From Bacteroidota bacterium (lineage in GTDB: Bacteria; Bacteroidota; Bacteroidia; Sphingobacteriales; Sphingobacteriaceae), in NCBI GenBank assembly GCA_018828585.1, contig JAHJVW010000093.1, positions 1-62,023 on the forward strand: a stretch of DNA of 62,023 nucleotides, read 5' to 3'. Made by a program: the position numbers and the translations under genes. Shown here piece by piece: positions 25,057 to 34,019 of this stretch. Under the pieces are notes generated by a model, which was not told where the DNA came from, did no database searches, and saw only the letters and a program-made list of their open reading frames with translations. Each line of letters begins with the position of its first letter. The first letter of the stretch is position 1.

Positions 25057-26316
25057 TTAAACAACTCCCATTCTGGTAGAGTCTAGTTTAATCAAGATAA
25101 AAAGTAAAATTGTAAAACTAACTAATGATGAACCCCCATAGCTTATAAAAGGCAATGGGATGCCAATTACTGGCATCAAACCAATGGTCATGGCAATATT
25201 AACAAAGAAATGGCAAAATATAATGCATGCCACTGCATAGCCATAAACCCTATTAAATGTAGATCGCTGCCTTTCTGCTAAAAAGATAATTCTTAATAAT
25301 AGAAAAAGGTATAGTCCAACGACCACAACACTTCCAACGAATCCCCATTCTTCACCAATAGTACAGAAGATAAAATCGGTACTTTGTTCGGGTACAAAGT
25401 TGAATTTTGTTTGTGTGCCTTGTAGGTATCCCTTACCTGTAAGACCTCCTGATCCAATTGCTATTTTAGATTGATTTACGTTGTATCCAGCTCCTCTAGG
25501 GTCTTTTACAATTCCTAGTATCAAATCAATTCTAACTTTCTGATGTGGTTTTAGAATGTTTTTGTATACAAAATCAACGCTAAATACAAATAAGGTAGAA
25601 AGAACAAAACCAATAACGAAAGAAACGATGATTTTTTGATTTTTTCTAAACGAGTAAATCAATAAAGACAGTAAAATTAGGAGTGCTACAATGACAAATA
25701 ACTTTGAATACAATAAAGTAAATATGAATAGGATCACCATCATCAATCCCGCAATCAAGTAGTAAGTTGGAAGACCTTCCCTGTAGAGCACAAATATTAA
25801 TGATGTAAATACCAATGCCGAACCTGCATCTGGCTGTAGAATAATTAAAAGTACAGGGAAACTTAATATAGCTAAAGTTGGGATTACTGTTTTTAAATCA
25901 CTGATTTTTGAGTTCATCGTACTCAGCTGCCGAGCTAATAATAAACTGGTTGCCCATTTAGCAAACTCTGATGGTTGAAGCCTGAAACTGCCTATTGGAA
26001 TCCATGCTTGATTTCCGCCCACATTTCTTCCAACAACTAAAACAGCCATTAAGAGTAAAATGGTTATTCCATAAAATATAGGAGAAAATGTGTAAAAAAA
26101 CTTAGAATCTAATAATAGAATAACGATTCCAACAACAATCGCGACAATAATAAATATCAATTGTTTACCCGAATTACTTGCTAACGTAAAGAGTGGTTGG
26201 TCATCATTATATACAGCCGCATTGATATTAAACCAACCAATGGCCAATAAACAAAGGAATAGAATGATAGTAAGCCAATCTACATTAAAGAAAAAGCTTC
26301 TATTCTGATTATTCAT
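25057..26316 (-). CDS. rodA: Rod shape-determining peptidoglycan glycosyltransferase RodA
   Basis: A 419-residue SEDS-family polymerase that extends glycan strands from lipid II. It has about ten transmembrane segments. SEDS motifs visible are VGGNQAWIPIGSFRLQPSEFAKW, LQPDAGSALVF with the key Asp, PRGAGYNVNQSKIAIGSGG, FVPEQSTDFIF and PFISYGGSSLV. It overlaps the upstream mrdA by eight bases, as expected for partners that act as one complex. It is the last gene of a minus-strand rod operon. Confidence 0.94.
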   Translation of the reverse strand: MNNQNRSFFFNVDWLTIILFLCLLAIGWFNINAAVYNDDQPLFTLASNSGKQLIFIIVAIVVGIVILLLDSKFFYTFSPIFYGITILLLMAVLVVGRNVGGNQAWIPIGSFRLQPSEFAKWATSLLLARQLSTMNSKISDLKTVIPTLAILSFPVLLIILQPDAGSALVFTSLIFVLYREGLPTYYLIAGLMMVILFIFTLLYSKLFVIVALLILLSLLIYSFRKNQKIIVSFVIGFVLSTLFVFSVDFVYKNILKPHQKVRIDLILGIVKDPRGAGYNVNQSKIAIGSGGLTGKGYLQGTQTKFNFVPEQSTDFIFCTIGEEWGFVGSVVVVGLYLFLLLRIIFLAERQRSTFNRVYGYAVACIIFCHFFVNIAMTIGLMPVIGIPLPFISYGGSSLVSFTILLFILIKLDSTRMGVV

Positions 26317-28234
26317 TTTCTTTAATTTTTGCTATTGTCGCTGACACCATTAGGGAAGTTTTCTTGTTGCTACTATCTTTTTTTACAACAGGTTTTAAAA
26401 TAGGTTTTTTAATTTCTGGTAATAAATTTGTTTTTAGTATTCTATCAATATAATATTGAGGTCTTGTAATCGAATCTCTTAAATATTCTTCTATCATTAA
26501 ACTAGCAATAGGAGCGCTCCAAGTTGCCCCAAAACCAGCATTCTCTACTACAACTGCAATGGCAATTTTCGGATTGTTTCTTGGTGCAAAAGCTACAAAT
26601 ACCGAATGATCCTTTCCATGAGGATTTTGTACAGTCCCGGTTTTACCGCAAATTTCAATATCGCTAATTTTAGAAAAGTAGGCAGTTCCGCTAGGAGAGT
26701 TAACCACATTACTCATTCCTTCAACTACTGGCTCAAAATATTTCTGATCAATTCCTGCATAATTTTTCTGGGTGTATTCTTTTTTGATTATTTTCTTTTC
26801 TCCAATAGCTTTAATTAAATGAGGTTTATAAAAATATCCCCTATTGGCTACAATAGCCATTACATTTGCCATCTGTAATGGGGTGATTCCAAGTTCGCCT
26901 TGGCCAATTGATAATGAAATATTAAAACTCGAAGTCCATTTATCATTATGAAAAATCTTAGTATAATAATCTGCAGTCGGAATTAAGCCGTCTCTTTCTG
27001 CTGGTAAATCTATTCCTAATTCAGTCCCTATACCAAATTTCATAACGGCATTACGCCATCTGGTGTAAGCATTAACAGGTCTCATCCCTGCTTGGTCAAT
27101 CATTCTATGGTAGGTATTTCCATAATAGGTGTTGCAAGATTCTTCAATAGATTTTTCAAGATTAATGGTTCCGTGAACGTGGGTGCAACCCATAAATCCT
27201 CTTTTACCATAACGGTATCCACCGGGACAGTTAAAATAAGTATCCTCAGTAATCAATCCCATCTGTTGCGCAACTAGTGCATTAATTACTTTAAAGATGG
27301 AGCCTGGAGGATATTCAGCTTGAATCGGTCTGATGAACATAGGCTTGTAAGGATTCTCTAAAAACTTCATGTAGTTATTACCCCGTTGGCGGCCAACCAT
27401 TAAATTAGGATCATAACTTGGACTACTAATTGAAGCTAATATTTCGCCTGTAGCAGGTTCAATAGCAACCACACTACCAATCTTGTTTTTCATCAACTGT
27501 TCGCCAAATAGTTGAAGTTTTTTATCTAAAGACGAGATTAAACGGTCTCCTGAAACTGCTGTGGTATCATATTTTCCATCAAAAAAGCTACCTTGTTCGC
27601 GGTTGTGTACATCAACCATAATGTTTCTGACTCCCCGCTGCCCTCGCAATAAATTTTCATAAGATTTTTCTATTCCAGTTTTACCGATATAGTCGCCCTG
27701 AGAATAAAAGCCGTCATATTTCTCTATTTCTCTATCGTTAACCTCACCTATATAACCTAAAAATTGAGCAGCACAAGAATCAGGATAATACCTTACAGAT
27801 CTGTTTTGAACAAAAAAACCTGGATACTCAAACAATTTTTCTTGAAACGCAGCATAAGTAGTTGCTGATAATTGCTTTTGGAAAAGAGATGCTTTATAAA
27901 CGGAGTAGTTTCTAGCCTTTTTAAAGGCCTTGTCAAAATTCTCTTTTGTCATATTAATCAGACTACAGAATTCTAAAGTATCCATTTTTGATACTTGGCC
28001 AGGAATCACCATTAGATCATAAACAGGCTCGTTTTGAACCAATACTTTTTCATGACGATCTAAGATAATTCCTCTTGCTGGATAAATAATCAGTTTACGT
28101 AATACGTTATTATCGGCAGAAAGCTTATATCGGTCATCAATCACTTGGATATAAAATAATTTACCCAGCAAAACCAACGCTACTAAAATGAAAATCCCCT
28201 GAATAATATATCTGCGTTTAAAAAAACTATTCAT
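26309..28234 (-). CDS. mrdA: Penicillin-binding protein 2
   Basis: A 641-residue class B transpeptidase that cross-links peptidoglycan during elongation. An N-terminal membrane anchor (about 9-29) is followed by the PBP dimerisation domain (ARGIILDRHEKVLVQNEPVYDLMVIPG) and the transpeptidase domain with the SxxK motif in YPPGSIFKVIN (Ser near 313), SxN in ESCNTYYGN and KTG in CGKTGTVQN. It overlaps mreD by four bases and rodA by eight, so translation is probably coupled. Confidence 0.95.
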   Translation of the reverse strand: MNSFFKRRYIIQGIFILVALVLLGKLFYIQVIDDRYKLSADNNVLRKLIIYPARGIILDRHEKVLVQNEPVYDLMVIPGQVSKMDTLEFCSLINMTKENFDKAFKKARNYSVYKASLFQKQLSATTYAAFQEKLFEYPGFFVQNRSVRYYPDSCAAQFLGYIGEVNDREIEKYDGFYSQGDYIGKTGIEKSYENLLRGQRGVRNIMVDVHNREQGSFFDGKYDTTAVSGDRLISSLDKKLQLFGEQLMKNKIGSVVAIEPATGEILASISSPSYDPNLMVGRQRGNNYMKFLENPYKPMFIRPIQAEYPPGSIFKVINALVAQQMGLITEDTYFNCPGGYRYGKRGFMGCTHVHGTINLEKSIEESCNTYYGNTYHRMIDQAGMRPVNAYTRWRNAVMKFGIGTELGIDLPAERDGLIPTADYYTKIFHNDKWTSSFNISLSIGQGELGITPLQMANVMAIVANRGYFYKPHLIKAIGEKKIIKKEYTQKNYAGIDQKYFEPVVEGMSNVVNSPSGTAYFSKISDIEICGKTGTVQNPHGKDHSVFVAFAPRNNPKIAIAVVVENAGFGATWSAPIASLMIEEYLRDSITRPQYYIDRILKTNLLPEIKKPILKPVVKKDSSNKKTSLMVSATIAKIKENE

Positions 28235-28746
28235 TTACGTTGTTTCTTTCTGAAAAATAGAATTTCTGAGATGAAAATTAAAGTTAATGTAAATAAGGAA
28301 CTTAAAATTACCCTGCTTAGTGTGGATGAAATTTCAGAAAATCTAAAAACCTCTAGATTGAGCAAGAAGAAGTGATGAAACAAAGAGAGAATTAATGCAT
28401 AAAAGAAAAACCATCTGAAACCCATAATACCTAAGGAGGGTTCTGGGTCGCTATCATAATTGTCCTTTTGTACCGTAACACTAATAAATACAACTCTTAC
28501 AAAAGCTAAAATAGTACATGCTGCAGCATGCAGTCCAAAAGTATCATTAAACAAATCGATGGTAAGTCCCATTAAAAAAGCCAAAAAGAATAGTAACCAG
28601 TTGGGTGTTTCAAAAGGAAGTAAAAGGATGAACAAAATATAGAGATAAGGCATATTTAATCCATAAAAGACAATGTTCTTTAAAAGAAAGACCTGTATAG
28701 CAGCCAGGATGATAAACCTTAAGATATTGATGACAATTTTACTCAT
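28231..28746 (-). CDS. mreD: Rod shape-determining protein MreD
   Basis: A 171-residue membrane protein with about five transmembrane helices and the short loops typical of MreD (PNWLLFFLAFLMGLTIDLFND is a recognisable segment with its DLF motif). It links MreC to the elongasome. It overlaps mreC by eight bases and mrdA by four. Primary sequence is poorly conserved in this family, so context carries part of the call. Confidence 0.88.
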   Translation of the reverse strand: MSKIVINILRFIILAAIQVFLLKNIVFYGLNMPYLYILFILLLPFETPNWLLFFLAFLMGLTIDLFNDTFGLHAAACTILAFVRVVFISVTVQKDNYDSDPEPSLGIMGFRWFFFYALILSLFHHFFLLNLEVFRFSEISSTLSRVILSSLFTLTLIFISEILFFRKKQRK

Positions 28747-29578
28747 TTACACTTTCCTTATTTTGAAGCTCTAAATTTTCTTGCTCTTTTTGGAAATTAT
28801 TTTTAATCACGTAGACATATTGTAAAGCATAAAAGTTTGTTGCCAATTTTACTGAGATGTCTAAAAAACTACCGCCTCCTTTAACTCCAGATTTTAAGAC
28901 TGTTCCAATCAAAATACCTGGCGGAAAAATCACTCCCAATCCTGATGTTACTACCCGAGCATTTTTTTTCAGATTGAGCTGATTGGGTATATCCGTAAGT
29001 GTCACAATATTGGGGTCATCGCCATCCCAAATTAATGGTCCAAAATAAGGTGTACCTTCTATAGATGAAGTAATTTTGGTGTCCTCATGCAAAATTGACT
29101 GGATGGAGGAGAAGTTTTCTGATACGTTCCAAACTATCCCCACAACACCATTTGATCCAATGACACCCATTCCTTTTTTAATACCATGTTTGGAGCCACG
29201 ATTAATAGTGATGTAATTATTTCTGGAGGTAATAGATTTATTGACCACCTCAGCAACGATATACTCGTATTGTATTCTGTTAATAGTGTCATTAACTTTT
29301 TTGATGACTAAACTATCATTAAAAAAAGATGATTTGAGTTGATTGTGTAAAGTAAGGTTTTCTTGGGCAAGGCTGTCATTTACGATGCTCAAACGGAGGT
29401 ACTTATTAATATCGTTTACTTTGCTGTAAATGGAGCCTATAATTTGATTGGAAGTATTAAAAGTGCTTGCCCTTTGAAAATCATTATTCTTAATTAACAT
29501 GATTAATGAGATAGAAAAATAAATGATTAAGAGGAAGAATGCATTAAACCGACTAATGAATCTCCAAAGATTGATCAT
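28739..29578 (-). CDS. mreC: Rod shape-determining protein MreC
   Basis: A 279-residue periplasmic scaffold protein with one N-terminal membrane helix (about 12-28), a coiled-coil stretch (about 50-95), and the beta-barrel core with NYITINRGSKHGIKKGMGVIG, GVVGIVWNVSENFSSIQSIL and ARVVTSGLGVIFPPGILIGTV. It activates PBP2-RodA. It is the first gene of this rod cluster; mreB, which in many bacteria lies directly upstream, is not in the 213-base gap nor elsewhere in the window. Confidence 0.92.
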   Translation of the reverse strand: MINLWRFISRFNAFFLLIIYFSISLIMLIKNNDFQRASTFNTSNQIIGSIYSKVNDINKYLRLSIVNDSLAQENLTLHNQLKSSFFNDSLVIKKVNDTINRIQYEYIVAEVVNKSITSRNNYITINRGSKHGIKKGMGVIGSNGVVGIVWNVSENFSSIQSILHEDTKITSSIEGTPYFGPLIWDGDDPNIVTLTDIPNQLNLKKNARVVTSGLGVIFPPGILIGTVLKSGVKGGGSFLDISVKLATNFYALQYVYVIKNNFQKEQENLELQNKESVNE

Positions 29579-29791
29579 AGAATTTGATTATTTATTTGGA
29601 AAAAATCACTTTAATTTTAATTATTCTCATTGCAAAAAAAGAACTGATTTTATGTTTTTGCTGGAAATTTGTAGTATTCAATTTCATGTAAGAATATCTT
29701 TTTTAAAGCCGGATTAAAAATATTTTAACTGGCTTTAAAGATATGTAAAATAGCTTACAATAGAAAAACACTCAAAACCAATCATTATAAT

Positions 29792-30973
29792 TTAAGCATT
29801 AACTTCTTCTTTTTTTGCACCTAAAAGCCCAAAACTCATGATCAAACTTGTTGAAAGGATGATTAAAAATAAAAGTCCAGTTTCTACGCCATTTATTCTT
29901 AGATCTTTAGGTAAATTGTAAAATAATAAAATACTAATCAATCCGCGAGGAGTGATATATACCAAAGGATTTAAAGTCGATTTAGCAATAAATTTCAAGT
30001 ATAATAACCTAATCAAGTAGGTGATAGAAAGTATAATTAATCCGTATTGTATCAAGGTAATATCTTTAAATTGATCTATCATAATAGTGAAACCGAAGAT
30101 GACGAAGAAAAATGTTCTAATGATAAATGCGCTCTCTGCCGATAGTTGATGAAGTTGAACTAAGTCTTTAGATAGGTTAGGATAGATGAAATATTTTCTA
30201 AAAAAGGGAATTCTAATTTCATCCGCATTATTTAAAAACAATCCAAAAGCTAGCACAATAATCAATGCCGAAAGGTGGAAACTTTGTCCAATTGCATATA
30301 CCAAAACTAAAATCGAAATGATGAGAAAGAATTTTATATTATGGTTTATTCGTCCGATTAGATATAACAACAGTAGGCAAGATATGGTAGCGAACAATAT
30401 AATGAGTATAAGCTCAATTCCTAAGTTAGTAAATGCTGAAAAGTTGTAGCTATCATTACTAATGGCAAAATTGAACAGAATGATGCCGGCTACATCGGAG
30501 AAAGAAGATTCGTAAATCACAAACTCTCTTTGTTCTTTTTTTATTCCCTTTACTGATGGAATAGCTATTGCCGAACTGATGATGCTAAATGGAATAGCAT
30601 TGATAAAACATAAGTGATAAGAATAGGCTGTCAGCTCGTGAAGTAAAAGCGTAATTGCACCAGTGGTGACTAACAAAATCACGAAGGCTGAGAAGAAAGT
30701 CTTTTTGATAAGTTTGTTTTTATCCTTATCATATTTAAGGTCTAAAGCTCCTTCAAAAACAATCAAGATTAAACCCATGGTACCTAGGGTAGGTAGAATC
30801 TTTAAGAAATCAAAAGTCTCGAAATTGAAATAAGTCACAATCTGCTTAAGTCCAATTCCTAAAAATAATAACAGCAAAACCGAAGGCACTTTGGTGTGCT
30901 TGGCAATCATATCAAACAAGTAAGAGAAAATTACCAGTCCGCTCAATAAAATTAAAATGCTGTAGGTAGTCAT
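29792..30973 (-). CDS. Cation:proton antiporter (CPA family)
   Basis: A 393-residue integral membrane protein with 11-12 hydrophobic helices. The segments SVLLLLFLGIGLKQ, MGLILIVFEGALDLKY, NAIPFSIISSAIAIPSV and SSFSDVAGIILFNFAISND match sodium/proton exchanger folds, the SSFSDVAGI stretch corresponding to the ion-binding ND/DD helix region (an Asp is present). It would exchange Na+ or K+ for protons. No regulatory RCK/TrkA domain is attached. It is alone on its strand, separated from the rod operon by 213 bases that hold only an imperfect hairpin (29704-29736). Confidence 0.85.
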   Translation of the reverse strand: MTTYSILILLSGLVIFSYLFDMIAKHTKVPSVLLLLFLGIGLKQIVTYFNFETFDFLKILPTLGTMGLILIVFEGALDLKYDKDKNKLIKKTFFSAFVILLVTTGAITLLLHELTAYSYHLCFINAIPFSIISSAIAIPSVKGIKKEQREFVIYESSFSDVAGIILFNFAISNDSYNFSAFTNLGIELILIILFATISCLLLLYLIGRINHNIKFFLIISILVLVYAIGQSFHLSALIIVLAFGLFLNNADEIRIPFFRKYFIYPNLSKDLVQLHQLSAESAFIIRTFFFVIFGFTIMIDQFKDITLIQYGLIILSITYLIRLLYLKFIAKSTLNPLVYITPRGLISILLFYNLPKDLRINGVETGLLFLIILSTSLIMSFGLLGAKKEEVNA

Positions 30974-31100
30974 AAATTTAGCTATCGCAAAAAGCTAAAG
31001 ATAATTGATTTTTATAATTCTTAAGCTCTAATTTATAGAAGTTTTGGATTGATAAAAAGAGCCGTTCTGCACTCCATAATTATTAATTAATTATTTTTCG

Positions 31101-31108
31101 TATTTTTG
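31101..31108 (+). promoter_or_regulatory. Bacteroidota -7 promoter box, GNAT operon
   Basis: TATTTTTG fits TAnnTTTG exactly. Transcription would begin near 31115, about 195 bases before the GNAT start codon and just before the small open frame at 31128. Confidence 0.5.
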
Positions 31109-31127
31109 CATTCTTCAAAGCTTTAAT

Positions 31128-31184
31128 ATGAGATCTTATTTAAGCGCTTACCTTTTTTTAAAATCAATCGATTTATTTTTTTAA
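31128..31184 (+). CDS. Possible 18-residue leader peptide
   Basis: ATG at 31128 opens a frame encoding MRSYLSAYLFLKSIDLFF and then TAA. It lies about 13 bases after the predicted transcription start. It is very hydrophobic and overlaps one arm of the inverted repeat at 31132/31198. It could be a regulatory leader or a chance frame; no amino acid is overrepresented in the way seen in classical attenuators. Confidence 0.25.
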   Translation: MRSYLSAYLFLKSIDLFF

Positions 31185-31310
31185 AGTTTTATCTTTCATA
31201 AGATCATGAGGTTATTAAAATTGTTGAGGTAAAAAGAATGGGCTTAAGCCAAACTAATTTAAGTTTAGGCTGTCATAAATTAAGGTAGTAATCGAAAATT
31301 AATCACATTT

Positions 31311-31745
31311 ATGGAATTTAAAATAATAGACCAAGGTAGCGGAGAAAGTGAAAAATTCACAAATGATGCAATTGCATCTTTTTTAGAAGTGCATTTGGAT
31401 AGGTTTGGAGATAAAAAGGAAGATATTTTAAAATGTCTTGCTTATGTTTTTAATCCTGATAGAGGAGGATTTATCACTTTAGGAATAGAAAATGAGGATA
31501 TAGTGGGTGCGGTAATCATCAATGAAACAGGGATGGATGGCTTTATTCCTGAGAATATTTTAGTTTACATTGCTGTTCATGAAAATCAAAGAGGAAAAGG
31601 GATGGGGAGTCAGTTGATGAACAAAGCTATTGGCCATGCTAAAGGAAATATTGCTTTGCATGTAGAGCCTGATAATCCCGCCAAAAAATTATATGAGCGT
31701 TTAGGATTTACCAATAAATACCTAGAAATGCGTTTACAGAGATGA
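31311..31745 (+). CDS. GNAT family N-acetyltransferase
   Basis: A 144-residue acetyltransferase. The acetyl-CoA pyrophosphate loop is HENQRGKGMGSQLM (Q/RxxGxG/A), preceded by NILVYIAV and followed by HVEPDNPAKKLYERLGF, the usual motif B. The acceptor is unknown. Its stop overlaps the start of the M20 gene by four bases (ATGA), so it is the first gene of a coupled four-gene operon with an amidohydrolase and two amino acid racemase-fold proteins. That context suggests an amino acid or its N-acyl form as substrate. Confidence 0.88.
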   Translation: MEFKIIDQGSGESEKFTNDAIASFLEVHLDRFGDKKEDILKCLAYVFNPDRGGFITLGIENEDIVGAVIINETGMDGFIPENILVYIAVHENQRGKGMGSQLMNKAIGHAKGNIALHVEPDNPAKKLYERLGFTNKYLEMRLQR

Positions 31746-32878
31746 TAAACGAATTAGTCCAAATACGACAATACCTTCATCAACATCCAGAAATTTCTGG
31801 ACAAGAGCTGGAAACATCTAAATTTTTGCTTAAAAAGATTAAAGCTTTTAAGCCCAGTCAGTTGATTGAAAATATAGGTGGAAGTGGTTTTTTAGTTGTT
31901 TATGATTCAGGAGAAGATGGTCTTTCTTTATTATTCAGGACAGAGTTGGATGGTTTGCCTATTCAAGAAACTTCAGAACTTTCTTATCAATCGGTTTTAA
32001 AAGGTAATGGTCATCAGTGTGGACACGATGGACACATGACGATTTTAATAGGTTTAGCTCAAGAGATTTCGAAAAATCCACTGACAAAAGGAAAGGTGAG
32101 TTTGCTTTTTCAACCAGCTGAAGAAACCGGAGAAGGAGCGGAGGCGGTGCTCAATGATTCTAAATTTAACCAGTTATATTTTGATGAAGTTTTTGCGCTG
32201 CATAACCTTCCTGGTGAAGAATTTGGAAGTATTGTTGTTAAAAATCAAGCTTTTACAGCAGCTGTTAAAAGTATCATCATCAAACTAAAAGGTAAAACAG
32301 CTCACGCAGCAGAACCAGAAAATGGGATTAATCCTGCTTTAGCCGTAGCTGATATTTTGCAAAAAACTACTGAATTAAGTCATAATGACCCAAAAGCAGA
32401 CGATTTTGGACTAATTACCCCAATTCATGTCAATATTGGAGAAAAGGCTTATGGCGTTTCGGCTGGTGATGCCGAGATCCATTTTACTTATCGATGCTGG
32501 ACAAACCAACAATTAAAAGGACTGGAAAATCAGTTGATTACAACTGTTAAGAATATTGCACTTAAGTATCAGCTAGAGCTGGAGTATGAGTTTTTACAAT
32601 CTTTTTATGCAAACGAAAACGATAAACAAAGTGTAGATGTAGTCAGAAAATCAGCTCAAAACCTTAATTTTAAACTAATAGAGAAAGAATTTCCATTTAA
32701 ATGGGGGGAAGATTTTGGCTATTTTACTCAAAAATTTAAAGGTTGTTTGTTTGGCTTAGGTTCGGGATTAAATCAACCAGCTTTACATCATCCTGATTAT
32801 GATTTTCCTGACCAATTAATCCCTTATGGAGTTAAAGTTTTTAAAGAAATCATCCAACAAAGATTAAATCATGTTTGA
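31742..32878 (+). CDS. M20 family metallo-amidohydrolase (N-acyl-amino acid hydrolase type)
   Basis: A 378-residue zinc or manganese hydrolase. The metal ligands are seen in GNGHQCGHDGHMTIL, the catalytic/ligand Glu pair in QPAEETGEGAEAV, and FALHNLPGEEFGSI; the dimerisation domain starts near AVKSIIIKLKGKTAHAAEP. Near the C-terminus GEDFGYFTQ and LHHPDYDFPD supply the last ligands. Family members remove N-acyl groups from amino acids or open small amide rings. It overlaps the GNAT gene by four bases and the next gene by eight. Confidence 0.9.
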   Translation: MINELVQIRQYLHQHPEISGQELETSKFLLKKIKAFKPSQLIENIGGSGFLVVYDSGEDGLSLLFRTELDGLPIQETSELSYQSVLKGNGHQCGHDGHMTILIGLAQEISKNPLTKGKVSLLFQPAEETGEGAEAVLNDSKFNQLYFDEVFALHNLPGEEFGSIVVKNQAFTAAVKSIIIKLKGKTAHAAEPENGINPALAVADILQKTTELSHNDPKADDFGLITPIHVNIGEKAYGVSAGDAEIHFTYRCWTNQQLKGLENQLITTVKNIALKYQLELEYEFLQSFYANENDKQSVDVVRKSAQNLNFKLIEKEFPFKWGEDFGYFTQKFKGCLFGLGSGLNQPALHHPDYDFPDQLIPYGVKVFKEIIQQRLNHV

Positions 32879-34019
32879 GACTTCTAGTATAGAAATTAAT
32901 CAAGAGGCGTATAGAAACAACATTGAATTTATTAAAAATCAATGTGGACCTGGCGTTCGCTTTTGCAGTGTTGTGAAAGGGAATGCTTATGGTCACGGTA
33001 TCTTAACATTTGTAAAAATGGCAATAGATGTTGGTGTTGATTATTTTGCGGTATATTCTACTGATGAAGCCTACAGAATTAGATCGCAAATTTCTGATCA
33101 GGTGGATGTAATGATTATGGGTAATACCGATAATCAAGCTTTACAATGGTCAATTGAAAACGGAATAGAAATCTTCGTGTTCGATTTAGAAAGGTTAAGA
33201 CAGGCTATTGATTTTGCTAAAGCATCTAATAAAAAAGCTAAAATTCATATCGAGGTAGAAACAGGCATGAACAGAACAGGCTTTTTATTAGAACAGCTGC
33301 AGGAAGTGTTAAAAATTATTAAAGAAAACGATAAACATATTGATCTAATTGGCTTTTGTACCCATTACGCTGGAGCAGAAAGTTTGGTGAACGATTTTAG
33401 AGTTCAACAGCAAATTCAACATTTTGAAGAAGCTAAAATAATGCTTGCAAATGCGGATCTTAAGGCTAAATATATACATAGTGCTTGTTCAGCTGCGATG
33501 ATAAATTATCCTGAAACCGTTGGTGATTTAGTAAGGATAGGTATTATGCAATATGGTTTTTGGCCAAACGAAGAAACCCTAATCCGCTTTAATGGTCATA
33601 GTAGAGAAACGGATCAGACTTTGAAACGTTTAATCAGTTGGAAAAGCCAAATAATGGCGGTTAAAAAAGTAATGAAAGGTGAATTCGTAGGGTATAATAC
33701 CAGTTATCAGGCTTATGCCGATATAACTATAGGCGTTATACCAGTTGGTTACGCATTTGGCTATAGCCGAAGCTTAAGTAATAGCGGTAAGGTTTTGATT
33801 AGAGGGGTAGAAGCACCTATTTGTGGAATCGTAAATATGAATGCGCTGTGCGTAGACATCACTCATTTGCCAGAAGTGGCGAAAGGTGATGAAGTCGTTT
33901 TGATAGGAAATCAAGGAGATAGTACAATTACTGTGGCTTCATTTGGTGAGATGAGCAATCAATTAAATTACGAATTATTAACTCGTCTACCACATGATAT
34001 ACCAAGAAAAATAATTTGA
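32871..34019 (+). CDS. Alanine racemase-like PLP enzyme, divergent
   Basis: A 382-residue fold-type III PLP enzyme. The PLP lysine is in CSVVKGNAYGHGI (about residue 38), and HIEVETGMNRTGF, CTHYAGAES, RIGIMQYGFWPN and VGYNTSYQAY follow the Alr order. The normally conserved C-terminal block G(R/I)VCMDQ reads GIVNMNALCVD here, so the Cys and Asp around the substrate site are replaced. This, together with the operon partners, suggests a substrate other than alanine. It overlaps its neighbours on both sides. A second, cell-wall Alr is presumably elsewhere on the chromosome. Confidence 0.85.
   Translation: MFETSSIEINQEAYRNNIEFIKNQCGPGVRFCSVVKGNAYGHGILTFVKMAIDVGVDYFAVYSTDEAYRIRSQISDQVDVMIMGNTDNQALQWSIENGIEIFVFDLERLRQAIDFAKASNKKAKIHIEVETGMNRTGFLLEQLQEVLKIIKENDKHIDLIGFCTHYAGAESLVNDFRVQQQIQHFEEAKIMLANADLKAKYIHSACSAAMINYPETVGDLVRIGIMQYGFWPNEETLIRFNGHSRETDQTLKRLISWKSQIMAVKKVMKGEFVGYNTSYQAYADITIGVIPVGYAFGYSRSLSNSGKVLIRGVEAPICGIVNMNALCVDITHLPEVAKGDEVVLIGNQGDSTITVASFGEMSNQLNYELLTRLPHDIPRKII

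Larger units (their letters stand above)
30974..31310. other. Leader region of the GNAT/M20/racemase operon
   Basis: A 337-base gap between divergent genes. It contains a good -7 box (31101-31108), an 18-codon open frame (31128-31184) and an inverted repeat (GATCTTAT at 31132-31139 with ATAAGATC at 31198-31205) before the operon begins at 31311. A leader of about 195 bases is therefore likely. Confidence 0.45.
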
